A stretch of DNA of 64,000 nt from Ectobius pallidus (Eukaryota; Arthropoda; Insecta; Blattodea; Ectobiidae), in contig CAXKWD010000007.1 of assembly GCA_964059195.1 (NCBI GenBank), forward strand, positions 154,117,269 through 154,181,268, written 5' to 3'. The translations under genes and the position numbers were made by a program. The notes below the pieces were generated by a model. The model saw only the letters and a list, made by a program, of their open reading frames with translations. It did not search any database and had not been told where the DNA came from. Each line of letters begins with the position of its first letter. Position 1 is the first letter of the stretch. Shown in pieces: positions 33,283-44,507 of the stretch.

Positions 33283-34266
33283 CATGCCCCGGATTTTGAT
33301 GACCTAAATATGAAAAATGGGGGGGAAATGACCTTAAAATTCCCATTTTTATAATCTAGGAGTTATGACCAGAATACCTGCAGTAGTAGGTAACGTCCAT
33401 GAAGCACCAGTTAAAAGATAAGTCTTCAATAGGGTTCGGATCTTTATGACTTAAAAAAGTTGAAAATATTACTGCAAATATTATCTTAAAAATGACTAAT
33501 TATGACTCAAAATCCTAAATATGACCTAATAAAATAATTTTTTTCTAGAAATAAATGTTCTAATTTAAAATGTTTAATTACACTAAATTCTTGCAACACA
33601 TGAATTCAATCAGATAATCACTATTTAACAATTTTACAGGCGATATACAGTTTTACTTGTAATGGACATCTAATTTGAAAGAATTTGCTGTAGATGTAGA
33701 TGTAGTTATCTCGTTCTGTAGATCCTGTGTTGAGTGGGACTCAAGGATATAGAACACGTCAGATTACAATATACAAGCAAGTAATAAATAATGATATATA
33801 ATATACTACACTATAAACTTATTCAAACTGGAAATACTCATCCATATTGTAGAAGGTGTTCCATCAGCACCAAATATTTTGTAGACCAAGCGTGTCCCTT
33901 TAAAATATGAACAACTGTATTAATTTTAAAATTAAGTTACCTATTAATTGGGCATAAACATTAAATTAATGACATAACTTTCAAACTTAACTCGACCATT
34001 TAGTGCATGTATATTATAATTGTGCTCCCTTACTGAATTTATAACTGAAATATGACTTTAAATTATAAATATGACCGAATTATTACCAAAACCATAAAAA
34101 TGACCAAAATATGACTTTACACGCAAAATAAAAACGGCCTCGATTAGGATAACAAGCGTGCAATTCGTGTTTAATTTGTGTTTGCGGCGAGAATGGAGGT
34201 CAGGATAAAAATATTCCATAAGTTATCATAAACATACGAACTCTAGTCATCAAAATACGGGCTCTG
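33283..34266. mobile_element. Diverged hAT-like MITE related to 18247
   Basis: CCCCGGATTTTGATGACC at the left and GTCATCAAAATACGGGCTC at the right are inverted. Interior rich in AAATATGACC words like the 18.2-kb element. A second left-end-like GGGTTCGGATCTTTATGAC at 33428 suggests nesting. No matching TSD. Confidence 0.6.
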
Positions 34267-34806
34267 GATAGACTATTGTTGATAATGCGTCCCATAAAAA
34301 CACACTCCCTCTTATGAAAACCATGCACAGATATCTATACTCTTATTTCAGAATATACTAAACACATCATCCAATACAATGCTGGGAATATATGAATCCA
34401 CGCGAGAATGTGTGGGCTTAACAATATGAAGCAGAATGGAGTCTTTATGGAGACATAAATTCCTACACGCCAAGTCATGTAGGGACCGAACAGCGCAGGG
34501 AACCAGTGCAAATTTACATAGCGTAATAACGGACGGCTCATTAGGGATTCGACGCCAGGACTGTGTGTGAACTTGATAATCACGTGACCAGCATATCCAG
34601 CAATGGCAAGACGTATGTATTCGTACTAGGGAATGCTAATATATCTAGACTTTCTCTATATTGGCTTCGTCTTGAGGTCAAACAAAGATCATACAATGTC
34701 CTTCACTTTCTCTGTGAAAAGCAATATTGTCTTACCACAAGAAACTTCTACTACAACTGAAAGTACACAATTACAGCAAGATGTATGTGACTTAATTCAG
34801 TTCATA
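34267..34806. other. No gene seen
   Basis: Overlapping open frames on both strands have no recognisable motif. Confidence 0.4.
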
Positions 34807-34808
34807 TA

Positions 34809-35351
34809 CAGGGTGTTAATAAATGACACCGATATTTTACCAGTGTATAGAGGGGACATAGACAAGCAGCTTTTATTAGGAGATTTTTGCTCTATGGATT
34901 CAATTTTTCCTGTTACAGCATGAAATCTCCCAGGGCATTGCCGCCACTGACTTCTAACATTAGAAAAAAAATGAAAAACAAAGGAACTTATTAACATTGT
35001 AGTGAGCAGTTATGAATAATAAAAAAAATAGACTAATGCAGTGGCGACCAGTCATGTGATTAGTCTGTAAATTTTTCAGATTATGTAAACACTAAATTAT
35101 GATATAGCTGTTGACGACTGATTAAGAGTCAGGTTTTTATCGATCACTAGGAAGGTATGAAATCAATTTAATGAACATTTTAACCCTATTTCGCGTAATT
35201 ATTGATTTATGAGCACCAAATTATAATGACTTTAATGCCCCGTAGCATACACATTTTACGTCATAGAGCAAACATCTCCTAATAAAAGTTGCTTGTCTAA
35301 GTCCCCTCTATTTACAGGTAGAATATTTCGGTGTTATTTATTAACACACTG
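34809..35351. mobile_element. Tc1/mariner-type MITE, 543 bp, TA target
   Basis: TIRs of about 77 bp, starting CAGGGTGTTAATAAATGAC and including GAGGGGACATAGACAAGC, with the complement ending 35351. TA flanks both ends (34807-34808, 35352-35353). No transposase. Confidence 0.85.
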
Positions 35352-35454
35352 TATTTAAAATATAGCGTGGAATGCGTTAAACGCCGCAGATTTTAGCATA
35401 CTATTCCCTGGATAGAAACAAACAAAGAATACAGGCCTGAGTCATATTATTATT

Positions 35455-35720
35455 ATTATTTATTATCCGGAAGTGTAACATTATTTACCCTAGGGTATAT
35501 AAAGATTATAGTTATATACAAAATATAATACATCTTTAAATACTAAAGCATAATATGTGGATATTAATTTATAGTGCATGAAATGACTAACAATATAAGA
35601 TTATAGTAAAGTTATTTACGAACATTACAGTACATTCCTAAATACTCAAGAAATAATATGAATAGTACATGAAATAGCTAACAATATAGGTTTATAGTTA
35701 TTTACAAACTACAGGGGGCA
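35455..35720 (+). repeat. ~100-bp imperfect tandem repeats
   Basis: Three diverged units sharing AATATAAGATTATAG, ATTTACGAAC and CATGAAATAGCTAAC words; very AT-rich. Confidence 0.55.
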
Positions 35721-35819
35721 GAAACGTGTATTTATGGTGAAAACGCGACTTCGAAATTCTGGATTGAACACAATAGTTTCTTTACCTATGGTACGGATAG
35801 AGTTATAAAAAGTATAATA

Positions 35820-36010
35820 CTAGTAGGTTCCCGCGGCTTCGCCCACGATAATTAATTTAAAAATTAAAAATTAAGAGTATAATAATTATTAAAGCATTAT
35901 ATTTATTAACACTTGCAGCTAAAACACAGCTAAAATTCCGGCTTCAGAGTACATTCCACGATTAGAAAGCGCCGCCTGGGAAAACGATCTCAGATTCGAT
36001 TATGCAGTTC
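35820..36010 (-). mobile_element. Hel-2 Helitron 3' end
   Basis: Plus-strand ACTAGTAGGTTCCCGCGG is the complement of a hairpin plus CTAG|T end (CTAG 35820-35823). The following sequence is the inverted counterpart of 9130-9331. A decayed relative of the same terminus (GGTGCCCGCGGTTTCGCCCG) lies at 36200-36230. Confidence 0.75.
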
Positions 36011-36230
36011 CAAAGCTAACTGTGAACACATAATACGTATTGTTTCACAACTGTTTGTTGACAAATGAATATGATGTGAATTTTATTTGATAAATTCAGT
36101 GCAATTTTCAGAAATTATATAATTTTTCAAGGGAAGGAATGGTTTGTTTGGATTTTTATTGTCCGCGATACTTCCTTGGTTAAACTATCAATACGTTGCA
36201 GCTGGTGCCCGCGGTTTCGCCCGCTATTAT

Positions 36231-36609
36231 TAATTGACTCCAGGATGTTTAAGAAATTTGCACTAGCAGCTTATTAAAAATGTTTGTGGTTCAGAGCTAC
36301 GAAAATTGTAAGTAAAAATAAAATTAGAATATTTGTTCATTGTGTTCATTTCACTTAGGCCTTATATAATAAAGAAACGGTTTTCCTAATTTTGTACTTT
36401 TCGTGAAAGTTTAGACTGAGAGAGACGAACATCGCCGAGAATGCCCGATGTTTCACGAAGCGGGCGAGCGAGTGAGCTCGCTATTTAGGGCCGTTGAATT
36501 GTATAAGAGTAGATGATAAATTGGCATGTCAAGTTAGAGTTGTGCCATACGATTTCTGGCATCCCAATATAATTTAGACCTTTCACTGTAACCTCTAAAT
36601 TCAAGAGAT
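36231..36609. other. No gene seen
   Basis: No recognised element; local GC-rich stretch around 36430-36480. Confidence 0.4.
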
Positions 36610-36780
36610 TTAATTTCTCACAAATATACAAACCCGTGTCGGACTGCTAAGAAAACTGGGCGTAAGGTCCATGGATTATTTCTTGTGTCTTATTCTGTAA
36701 TTTTACATTTAATTTAAATTTTCTTCCAATATCTTTTCCATCGTCTTACAACAAATTTAATGTGAACTACTCAATCCCAT
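36610..36780 (+). repeat. RepV single unit
   Basis: TTCTCACAAATATAC, GTGTCGGACTGCTAAGAAAA and TCTTATTCTGTAATTTT match the ~206-bp unit that is tandemly repeated at 48655-49268. Confidence 0.7.
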
Positions 36781-36819
36781 ACGCTGAATTATGAATCACT
36801 TCGAAAAAGAGTTATAATA

Positions 36820-37512
36820 CGAAGATGGATCGAAAAAATGCACAATTTTTTTTTTTACAAAAAGTTTAATAAGTACCGGTACAATTACAAACAAATGTTC
36901 ACATGAAGGGACATATTTTGTCAATTTTTCTATATAGTCGCCAAGTTTCTAAACACATTTCTCCCATCGTGATACCAGTTTCAAAATACCCTGTTCATAG
37001 AAGTCCGTTCGGTTGGAGTATATCCATCTGCGGACTGCTATTTTCACTTCTGCATCAGACGCAAAGCGTTTACCGGCCAGGAATTTCTTCAGCGAGGTGT
37101 AGAGCTAAACTCGAGTGAAATTCACAAGGACATGCGTGGCGTGTATGGGGACGACTGTATGGACCGTAGCAATGTCAGGTGGTGTGCATTCTTCGAAGAT
37201 GGCCGTGATAACCTTTCATTTGTTTGGTCTCATGAAGAAATTCTTTGCCGGTAAACTCTTTGCGTCAGTTGCAGAAGTGAAAACAGCAGTCCGCAGATGG
37301 CTATACTCCAACCGAACGGACTTCTACGAACAGGGTATTTTGAAACTGGTATCACGATGGGAGAAATGTGTTGACAAACTTGGCGACTATATAGAAAAAT
37401 ATATAAAAGATGTCCCTTCACGTGTGCATTTGTTCGTAATTGTACCTATTAAACTTTTTGTAAATATATATATATATATATATATTCTACGTTACTTTTC
37501 GATCCGCCCTCG
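36820..37512 (+). mobile_element. Palindromic mariner remnant, 693 bp
   Basis: TIR-like ends CGAAGATGGATCGAAAAAA and the complement of CGAGGGCGGATCGAAAAG, with TA at both edges. Right arm (37230-37512) encodes the mariner transposase C-terminus: FHLFGLMKKFFAGKLFAS, GILKLVSRWEKCVD and GDYIEK. Left arm (36820-37094) is its reverse complement. The two arms even carry mirror-image open frames sharing SIFLYSRQV/YIFLYSRQV and HISPIVIPVSKYPV. The ~135-bp loop encodes an N-terminal piece (VYGDDCMDRSNVRW). The D,D catalytic region is missing. The long frame to 37672 merely runs into the flank. Confidence 0.85.
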
Positions 37513-37892
37513 TAAATTCAAGACAATATGTGGGCTACGAATTATCTTAGAAGCTTATACGGTACAAGTTCGTGAAATCGACAGTGCAATTAAAATGTCA
37601 GAGTTGTATTCATGGTATTGCACTTGTTACGATGGGTGTAGTGACGACACAGCGGAAGGTCTACCAACTTAATTGCACCACACAGTATCGTTTCTGCCTT
37701 CTATTAGATTAATTGGTTGTGTCACAGAACATAGCTTCCGTAGCGCGCCTCTTCTTTCAGGCGGTGATGAAAAACTTGGTCTGAGCGGAGGCGGCTCTGG
37801 AATTCACTATACTCTCGTAAATTTAATTTTCTGGATCCTGTGAACCCAGGACTACAAATGTTTAAAGGGACATTCCATTAAAACTACATTCA
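37513..37892. other. No gene seen
   Basis: Flank of the mariner remnant; nothing recognised. Confidence 0.4.
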
Positions 37893-39271
37893 AGTACACG
37901 CTATCTAAAACAGCTGCTTTTTTGGACTGGTAACACGCCGAAAAATTGCATTTTAGCAACCAAGGCCGCTAAAATTGCATAAAACTGCATTCAAACTGCC
38001 TTCAAATGTAGTTTTATCGGCCTAGTACTTTAAAGTCGTCAAGGCAATCTATAAACAAAATCCTGATGGTATTGACCAGTCACACCAACTTTAACATGTA
38101 TTTAAGCACACAATTGGTCATAAAACAACAAATTTAAGCCAACATGTTTCTTTTTGATAATCAGAAACTTTACCAGGGATTTTCGAAAAACAGGAGAGAC
38201 TACTTCATCGTATAACAACAAATATAAGCCAACAACTTTTCACATCTTGATTCACAAGAGAATCATTGCTTGCCATGGATGTACCAGAATTTAAATACAA
38301 TATTTATATTCCTTCTCATAGTCTACTGCTGCCGTGATGTTGCTGGTACCAGCTCCAGTTCAATGTTTCTGGCTTGTATTGAAATTTCCTGGGGATTATC
38401 ACTCATATTTTCACAAGCTTTTCATAATTACTAGTTCCTATGAATTATTGTTTACAAAAACCGAATCATATATAATGCATCTATACCGCATTTCGTATTG
38501 GTACGTACGGTTCATGGTTGTTCCGCGATTTAGGTGGCTGTGAGAATATGAAGTTAACAAATAGCCGACTACCATTCATTACAATTAGTTAAGTACGGTA
38601 TTTTTGTTTCATTTAATATAATTTAGAGACCTTTAACTAAAAAATATTGTATGCATCACGTATAGGGTGGCCATTTCTAAAATGTCAGAAAGGAGGACAC
38701 ACATCTTTGGTAATCTAGCATAGTATAACTTCAGGCATGGACGGCTGGACAGCAGATATTACATGGTATAACCCTGACTAATTTTAATTAATAACTGCAT
38801 TTATATAAAATAAATGATTTTACACTGCAAAAAGGTATTTTCATCTCTATTTATGAATGTACAATGCAATGAATGTACAATACAAATGGAGACTTGAACA
38901 ACAATCAACAATACGGCCAATGCCACGTACTGCAACAAACAAATGATAGTACGCTATCATCGTATGGACAAGCGTGCCAAACCTTAGGAATAGATTCCTT
39001 CGCAGGAACGTACGGGAAAATACAAATTTATTTAATACGCTTTACCGATCCATCAGAGTCTCGAAAAGGGGGACAAATCAACGTCCGGCATAAAGCCGCG
39101 CCGGATGGAGGACTGCTTAGCCAAAAGCCTTACAGTCCGGCCAAAAGCCGGACGTCTGGCCACCCTAATCACATACGCAAAGACTTTATCGGACTCATCC
39201 AGTATTTCAGCCTCGGTCGCTATACTGGAGCCGTTCGTTAAAGCGTTATTTTGCGTACTTGATACATAAAT
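37893..39271 (-). mobile_element. RepO element, copy 2, interrupted
   Basis: Reverse complement of 17065-17940 from AGTACACGCTATC to CTTGATACATAAAT, with the hAT insertion at 38663-39167 placed near its right end. The insertion lies in ATCACGTA, which in copy 1 is the intact CACGTAGGCC region. Confidence 0.8.
38663..39167. mobile_element. hAT MITE, 505 bp, nested in RepO
   Basis: Ends TAGGGTGGCCA and TGGCCACCCTA. Flanking 8-mers ATCACGTA (38655-38662) and ATCACATA (39168-39175), one mismatch. GC-rich right half with CGGACG/CGTCCG. The 122-codon frame spanning it is incidental. Confidence 0.9.
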
Positions 39272-39602
39272 CGAAAGTTACCGCCGATTTTAACAGCGAT
39301 AGTGAACATCGATGTTTTAACTATCGATGCTCATCCCTAGTTGAAACGAAATTAAATCAACAGACCAAACAAATAGTGTCAGTATCATCAACGAAAATGA
39401 AACCAACCCTCACGATAAGCAACAATCAGAAACCACGTCCAGAGAAACAAATGAAAATCTCCGTCCACGCAGACCTGCCAACAACAATTAAATTGTGTTT
39501 GCAATTTCTATCATCCCCTAGACACATGAAGATGTCAAAGATTTAATTAAAGAGAGACAGAGAGCTAGAGAACAAATGTGTGAAAAAGAAAGAGAGAGAA
39601 AT

Positions 39603-39662
<60 letters not shown>

Positions 39663-40127
39663 TAGTGAGGGAGATAGTATTTTGTATCTTTAATTACCGA
39701 GTGACGGGAAGTTCAGTGTGGCGGTGTTGGTAATAAAGGTCACCTGATTACTGAAACATTGGCAATCTGCTATTGTTATTACACATGTCGCCAACTGGGT
39801 CCACGCAATTCCCTTCGTCCAATCACATCGCTTCCAGCAGGAGCACAACAACGCATTTCTTTGCGATCCTGGATATTCCACTCGACGTAAACCGTAGTAT
39901 CGTTGCAACTTTCAAAAACATTCACATCATTTTTATCCGAAAATGAATCCAATAGTAGACCTATATTGTGTATGCAGTGCACGCCTTTTATTGTGATCAC
40001 TTCGGCAAGTAGCTAATCTGATTATATTAACCGATTGATAACAGTAGCCGAAAAAAGTAATTGAACGTTATTTATACATACATAAGATAATACACTACAA
40101 AACAGAATTAAAGGCTATTTACTAAAC
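39272..40127. other. No gene seen; (GA)n microsatellite
   Basis: GA repeat, pure from about 39611 to 39660 and degenerate from 39548. Open frames at 39259-39546 and, on the minus strand, 39690-40000 show no known motif. Confidence 0.45.
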
Positions 40128-40436
40128 TAAACTCCGTCGCGCTACATCCCTCGAGGGACTTGGCCTACCACCCGATCGCTGCGTCATCTACCACAGGCAG
40201 ATGGCAGGATTGAGGGGCATGTGGTCAGCATACCGACACCCACGACCATTAATGGTGGTTTTCATGACCGGAGCCGCTACTTATCTATCAAGTAGCTCCT
40301 CAATTTGAATCATGAGGCTGAGTGCACCCGTACCAGACCTCCCTGCCTCAGAAAAAATCCGAGGAGGTACCGGGGATCGAACCCGGGCCGACGGATCTGT
40401 AGTCAGCGATGCTAACCACAAGACCACGCCGACGGT
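40128..40436 (-). mobile_element. SINE-3, full length, minus strand
   Basis: Minus-strand head GGCGTGGTCTTGTGGTTAGC (A-box) and GGGTTCGATCC (B-box), then the SINE-3 body. Flanks AAAGGCTATTTACT and AAAAGCCATTTATT look like a diverged 14-bp TSD. Confidence 0.8.
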
Positions 40437-40739
40437 CTTAAAAGCCATTTATTCATAAAATAATACTTAACTGTGAATCGCTGAACCACTCATAATATAG
40501 TATTAGACTGCAAGCAACCATACTTTTTCAATCAATCAAAACTTTTTTAATTGTTTTTGTTTTCTCTTTGGAGTCCATTAACCAATATTTCATACTCATT
40601 GTGTTTTTTTGGAAGTTTACTGACCTGTAGTGAACACCGCTTAGCAAAACACCTAACGCCTGTCTGTTCAAATATTTTCATTTTACACTAGCCATCATGC
40701 AATCTTCATAAATCAAAAGCAACAGCTATATAATATAAG
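40437..40739. other. No gene seen
   Basis: AT-rich, nothing recognised. Confidence 0.45.
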
Positions 40740-41215
40740 GCAATTATTCTGTCGGTTGTATTATATGGATGTGAGACATGGCCGCTTACTCTTCGGAAAG
40801 AACATAATCTGAGAGTGTTCGAAAACAGGGGGCTTAGGAAAATATTTGGGCCTAAGAGAGATAAAAATGGGGACTGGAGAAAACTGCATAACGACGAGCT
40901 TCATAACCCGTACTCGTCACCGGATATAGTAAGGGTAATTCAATCAAGTAGGATGAAATGGGCTGGACATGTTGAACGCATGGGGGAGGAAATACATATC
41001 TCAAAAGTATTTACTGGGAGACCCGAAGGAAAAGACCACTTGGAAGACCTAGAGGTAGGTGGGAGGACAGTATTAGGATAGATTTTAGGGAAGTAGGATT
41101 TGCGAGAGATGGTTGGATGAACTTAGGACAGAATAGGGTTGAATGGCGGGCTCATGTAACCGCGGCAATGAACCTCCGAATTCCATAAAATAGATAATAT
41201 TCCTTTAGCTTGCTT
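40740..41215 (+). pseudogene. Non-LTR retrotransposon RT C-terminal remnant
   Basis: Reads RKIFGPKRDKNGDWRKLHND, SSPDIVRVIQSSRMKWAGHV and ERMGEEIHISKVFTGRPEGK, then frameshifts before the usual GRP...W segment. The 3' end reads ATGAACCTCCGAATTCCAT with tail GAGTAAGTAAGTATA. An upstream in-frame relic, CETWPLTLRKEHNLRVF, begins at about 40770. Same family as at 22380. Confidence 0.8.
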
Positions 41216-41329
41216 AGGAATTGTCTACTGTCATTGAGTAAGTAAGTATACATCTTCATCATGCTCAAAATACATAAGCAATAAAAAAATCTACTGATAA
41301 ATCTATAAAATAAAGCAATAAAATCTACG

Positions 41330-41395
41330 GATATATGCATTCATAAGCCACAGATTATTGTCCTTGTTGGACATAAAATCTGATAACTAAAATTT
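41330..41395 (-). repeat. SINE-2 body fragment
   Basis: ATATGCATTCATAAGCCACAG...TTGTTGGACATAAAAT is the complement of the SINE-2 body. Confidence 0.6.
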
Positions 41396-42219
41396 AATTT
41401 ACCGGTTAGGTGTTTTCTGGTATTTAAAAAAAATTGGGCAATTATTTCATCGATGAGTCCATTGGTTGCACAAGTTAGGAAACAGAAATACCTTTGAGAT
41501 GGAGACGGTTTTAGATAGGTTTGAATTGAAGGGATTTCCGTAATGCTCCAAGGGAAATTCCATGGAGAAAATCCCACTCTCTGAATGAATAGCCGTCTGT
41601 AGCATCTGCTTTCTGTTTAAGCACAGGAGGCTTTGACAAGTTCTATGTAATGAATCCAGAGGTGGTAATGCACACGAGTTCTCTTTATGAATAGGTAAGG
41701 CACTTCGCTTTGTATGACTTGGTGATGGGGACTTTTTATTTCAAGTTATCTGATGAGAAGTACTCACAAGATTTTCTCTACGTATTCACTTTTATCGTTT
41801 TGTCGGTTGTAATTATATCAGTGTGTAAAAGAGGTGTCGCTGGAGATATATAAGTGCAACTATGATTCATATAAACCAACAAGAGACTTTATAATTGAAT
41901 CGGTCAAAGCTATAAAGTTTCAGTTAAAAACAAATTATTCAAAATATTTTCATAACTAGGTACAATTAAAAAATTAATATACAACCTCAATGTTTAATAC
42001 CTATATTTAGGGATGTTACCGAATTCTTATAATGTTCTCCTTATATGATCACACATATTAATTGGTCATAATAAATTGGTCAAGTTTTCCGTTTAGATTT
42101 CAGAGGTTAAGAAAATTAAATAAAGCCTAATTAAACAACGATATGAATCTTTTTTTCTCCTTGCATTAAGATTTATTCCAGAAAATATAGTACAGCATAT
42201 TTAAACCTACTATTTTATA

Positions 42220-42220
<1 letters not shown>
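41396..42220. other. No gene seen
   Basis: A minus-strand GTGAGTAC at 41748-41755 preceded by a TATATATC box near 41850 could suggest a promoter and 5' UTR exon, but nothing else supports it. Confidence 0.35.

Positions 42221-42266
<46 letters not shown>
42221..42266 (+). repeat. (ATT)n microsatellite
   Basis: About 15 ATT units immediately upstream of a LINE fragment. Confidence 0.95.
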
Positions 42267-42267
<1 letters not shown>

Positions 42268-42672
42268 TTGAAAATGGGGACTGGAGAAAACTGCACAACG
42301 TCGAGCTTCATAACCTGTACTCGTCACCGGATATAGTAAGGGTAATTAAATCACGGAGGATGAAATGGGCTGGACATGTTGCGTGCATGGGGGAAGAAAG
42401 ACATATTATCTCAAAAGTTTTGACTGGGAGACCTGAAGGGAAAATACCACTTGGAAGACCTAGACGCAAGTGGGAGGAAAATATCAGGATAGATTTAAGG
42501 GAAGTCGGATTTGTTAGGGATAATTGGATGGAGTTAGCACAGAATAGGGTTGAATGGCGGGCTCAGGTAAGCGCGGCAATGAACCTCCGTGTTCCATCAA
42601 ATAGATAATAATCCCTTAGCTTACTTAAGAATTGTCTATTGCCATTGACTAAGTAGGCTAAGTATGTATGTA
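42268..42672 (+). pseudogene. Non-LTR retrotransposon RT C-terminal remnant, best preserved
   Basis: From ENGDWRKLHN (in another frame) through MKWAGHVACMGEERHI, VLTGRPEGKIPLGRPRRK, WEENIRIDLREVGFVRDNW and VEWRAQVSAAMNLRVPSNR to the family stop; an 82-codon frame at 42360-42608 is continuous. The GRPRRKW motif and final AAMNLRVP are the C-terminus of this LINE ORF. Tail CTAAGTATGTATGTA. Starts at a microsatellite. Confidence 0.82.
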
Positions 42673-42739
42673 CAATTTTCCCCTTTTTGTCAATAAATAT
42701 CTGTTAAAATGCACTACAGTTAACCCTCGATATAACGCC

Positions 42740-42915
42740 CTTCATGAAGCTCGTCATTATGTAGTTTTCTCCAGTCCCCATTTTCATCTCTCTTGGGCCC
42801 AAATAGTTTCCTAAGCACCCTGTTTTCGAACACTCTCAGATTATGTTCTTCGCGAAGAGTAAGCGACCATGTCTCACATCCATATAATACCTAGGTACAA
42901 CCGGCAGGATATCTG
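42740..42915 (-). pseudogene. Internal fragment of the same LINE, opposite strand
   Basis: Minus strand encodes CETWSLTLREEHNLRVF, KLFGPKRDENGDWRK and LHNDELH. This is the piece just upstream of what the plus-strand copy at 42268 retains, so the two are head-to-head within 70 bp. An ACAGTTAACCCTCGATATAAC-like word sits at the junction, also found at 22376. Confidence 0.7.
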
Positions 42916-42939
42916 TCTTATTTTTTAATTTTTTTTAAA

Positions 42940-43992
42940 TTTATTTATTTAATTCAGGTAATATTTATACAAATACAAATACAAATTCAACTACTATAAT
43001 CTATAGCGTAAATAAAATGAATTTTATCCACCTTATACCCTCAAAAAAACTTATGTAACTTATACCATCCAACTAATGTTCTTGGGATTGCTTCGAGAAA
43101 TTTTTTCTATATTTTTATTTTCTATCTTATTGTAGCTAAACTTCTAAAATGTATGCGTTAAACAATTTAAAGCATATTACAGATAGCTAAAAAATTAAAA
43201 TTAGAAGTTTTTTGACATTTTACATATTACATTAAATTGGATTCACAAGTAACATTTGTTTAAAAATGTACAACATTAATTTAAACTTACCAATAAAATA
43301 AAATTCAGCCTTATGTATTTGTCATGTATAATAAAACTTTGTTATTAAAAATCCATGTGAAATGGAACAGTCATAGAATAAAACAATTATAATTATAGCA
43401 GTCTTATGTTATGTATCGTAACTCCTGTATGTAGGTATTATTCAACCATAAGTACAATATTGATGTAACACCTGTACGTTGATTCTATTCAGCCAAAAGT
43501 GGAGTAATGTTCATTAATGCTTGCTTATGTATTATGCTTATGATCCAGCTAAAAATATGTGTATGTTATTAAGTGTTCTTTCGCTGCAATCCCAATGTGG
43601 TTATATGTTACATGTTATATGTTTTAAATTGTTTAACGCATACATTTTAGAAGTTTAGCTACAATAAGATAGAAAATAAAAAACGTATGCAAAAATATAG
43701 AAAAAATTTCTCGAAGCAATCCCAAGAACATTAGTTGGATGGTATAAGTTACATAAGTTTTTTTGAGGGTATAAGGTGGATAAAATTCATTATATTTACG
43801 CTATAATATTCACCCTCAAAAGGTAACATGAAATTTATTAATACTATAATCTATTTCAACTACTATTTGACTACAACTACTATTTAAAAGGAGCAAAAAA
43901 AAATATAGGCTATATCTTCACAAGAAATATTAACATAGTAATACACCCGAATGAGCAAGACTGCTCGTGCTCGGGTGCAGTTTATATATTTT
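42940..43992 (+). repeat. RepA copy, split by the foldback element
   Basis: AATACAAATACAAATTCAAC before 42991 and TTCAACTACTATTTGAC after 43854 are contiguous in an ordinary RepA. The terminal hairpin CACCCGAATGAGCAAG...CTCGGGTG is at 43945-43980. Confidence 0.7.
43005..43841. mobile_element. 837-bp foldback element, ~170-bp arms, 13-bp TSD
   Basis: Left arm 43005-43171 and right arm 43623-43802 are near-identical reverse complements (AGCGTAAATA, TTATCCACCTTATACCC, CTTGGGATTGCTTCGAG); the right arm has one 15-bp extra segment. A 39-nt unpaired extension (43803-43841) follows the right arm only. Flanked by perfect 13-bp TACTATAATCTAT at 42992-43004 and 43842-43854. The ~450-bp centre has no ORF. 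A long TSD and one-sided extension do not fit hAT or mariner; they resemble the inverted pseudo-LTR plus short tail structure described for Penelope-like elements, but no RT is present. Confidence 0.85.
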
Positions 43993-43999
43993 TATTTTT

Positions 44000-44265
44000 A
44001 TTATTGTGGACAGAAGACGAGAAGATAGTTTCCGAACTGCATAAAAGGAGGCATTCCCTGATTTGAGTCTACACTTAACTTCGGCCTTAATATTATTTGT
44101 ATCTGCAATATTGCTCCCAGATATTTGAATTTCTCCACTTGTTCGAATGATTTACCGGGTATTCTAATATTTTGTAGACCATTATTTTGACGTTTCAAGA
44201 CCATGTACTTATTTTTTCCTGTATTAATTTCCAAAAATTGTACATAGTGCATTTTAAAAAATAAT
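44000..44265 (-). pseudogene. Reverse transcriptase fragment, post-YADD region
   Basis: Minus-strand 83-codon frame reads INTGKNKYMVLKRQN, IRIPGKSFEQVEKFKYLGA. The GLxINxxKTKYM ... FKYLG pattern is the palm segment following the catalytic YxDD in RTE/Jockey-like LINE reverse transcriptases. The YADD itself is not present. After FKYLGAILQ the frame loses similarity. 5' and 3' ends both lost. Confidence 0.75.
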
Positions 44266-44507
44266 TATCAGACAAACAATTTTAACAAATTACTTAGAAG
44301 AAAGGGAAATTCACACTGTATACAGAAAGAAAATAAGGTACTTGAAATTGTACTCTTTTTATGATATAAACGAATAAATAATCTACTATTAATTATTTAA
44401 TGTAGATTCTCAAGTCAGCATCCTTTCAAAATCAATATCCAAAAAATTACTAGTGCTTTAGGGTGTTCACTCACTAGAAGTTCTTTTTTTTTATAATTAT
44501 TATTATT

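Noticed and set aside
37115..37672. 185-codon frame as a complete gene
   Set aside because: It joins mariner N- and C-terminal pieces and then runs through a microsatellite and the TIR into the flank.
38873..39241. 122-codon open frame as a gene
   Set aside because: Spans the boundary of a hAT MITE and the RepO repeat.
41748..41860. TATA box and GTGAGTAC donor as a promoter plus first exon for the 22-kb gene
   Set aside because: No ATG in a usable frame, an in-frame stop just before the donor, and no initiator; chance occurrence is likely.
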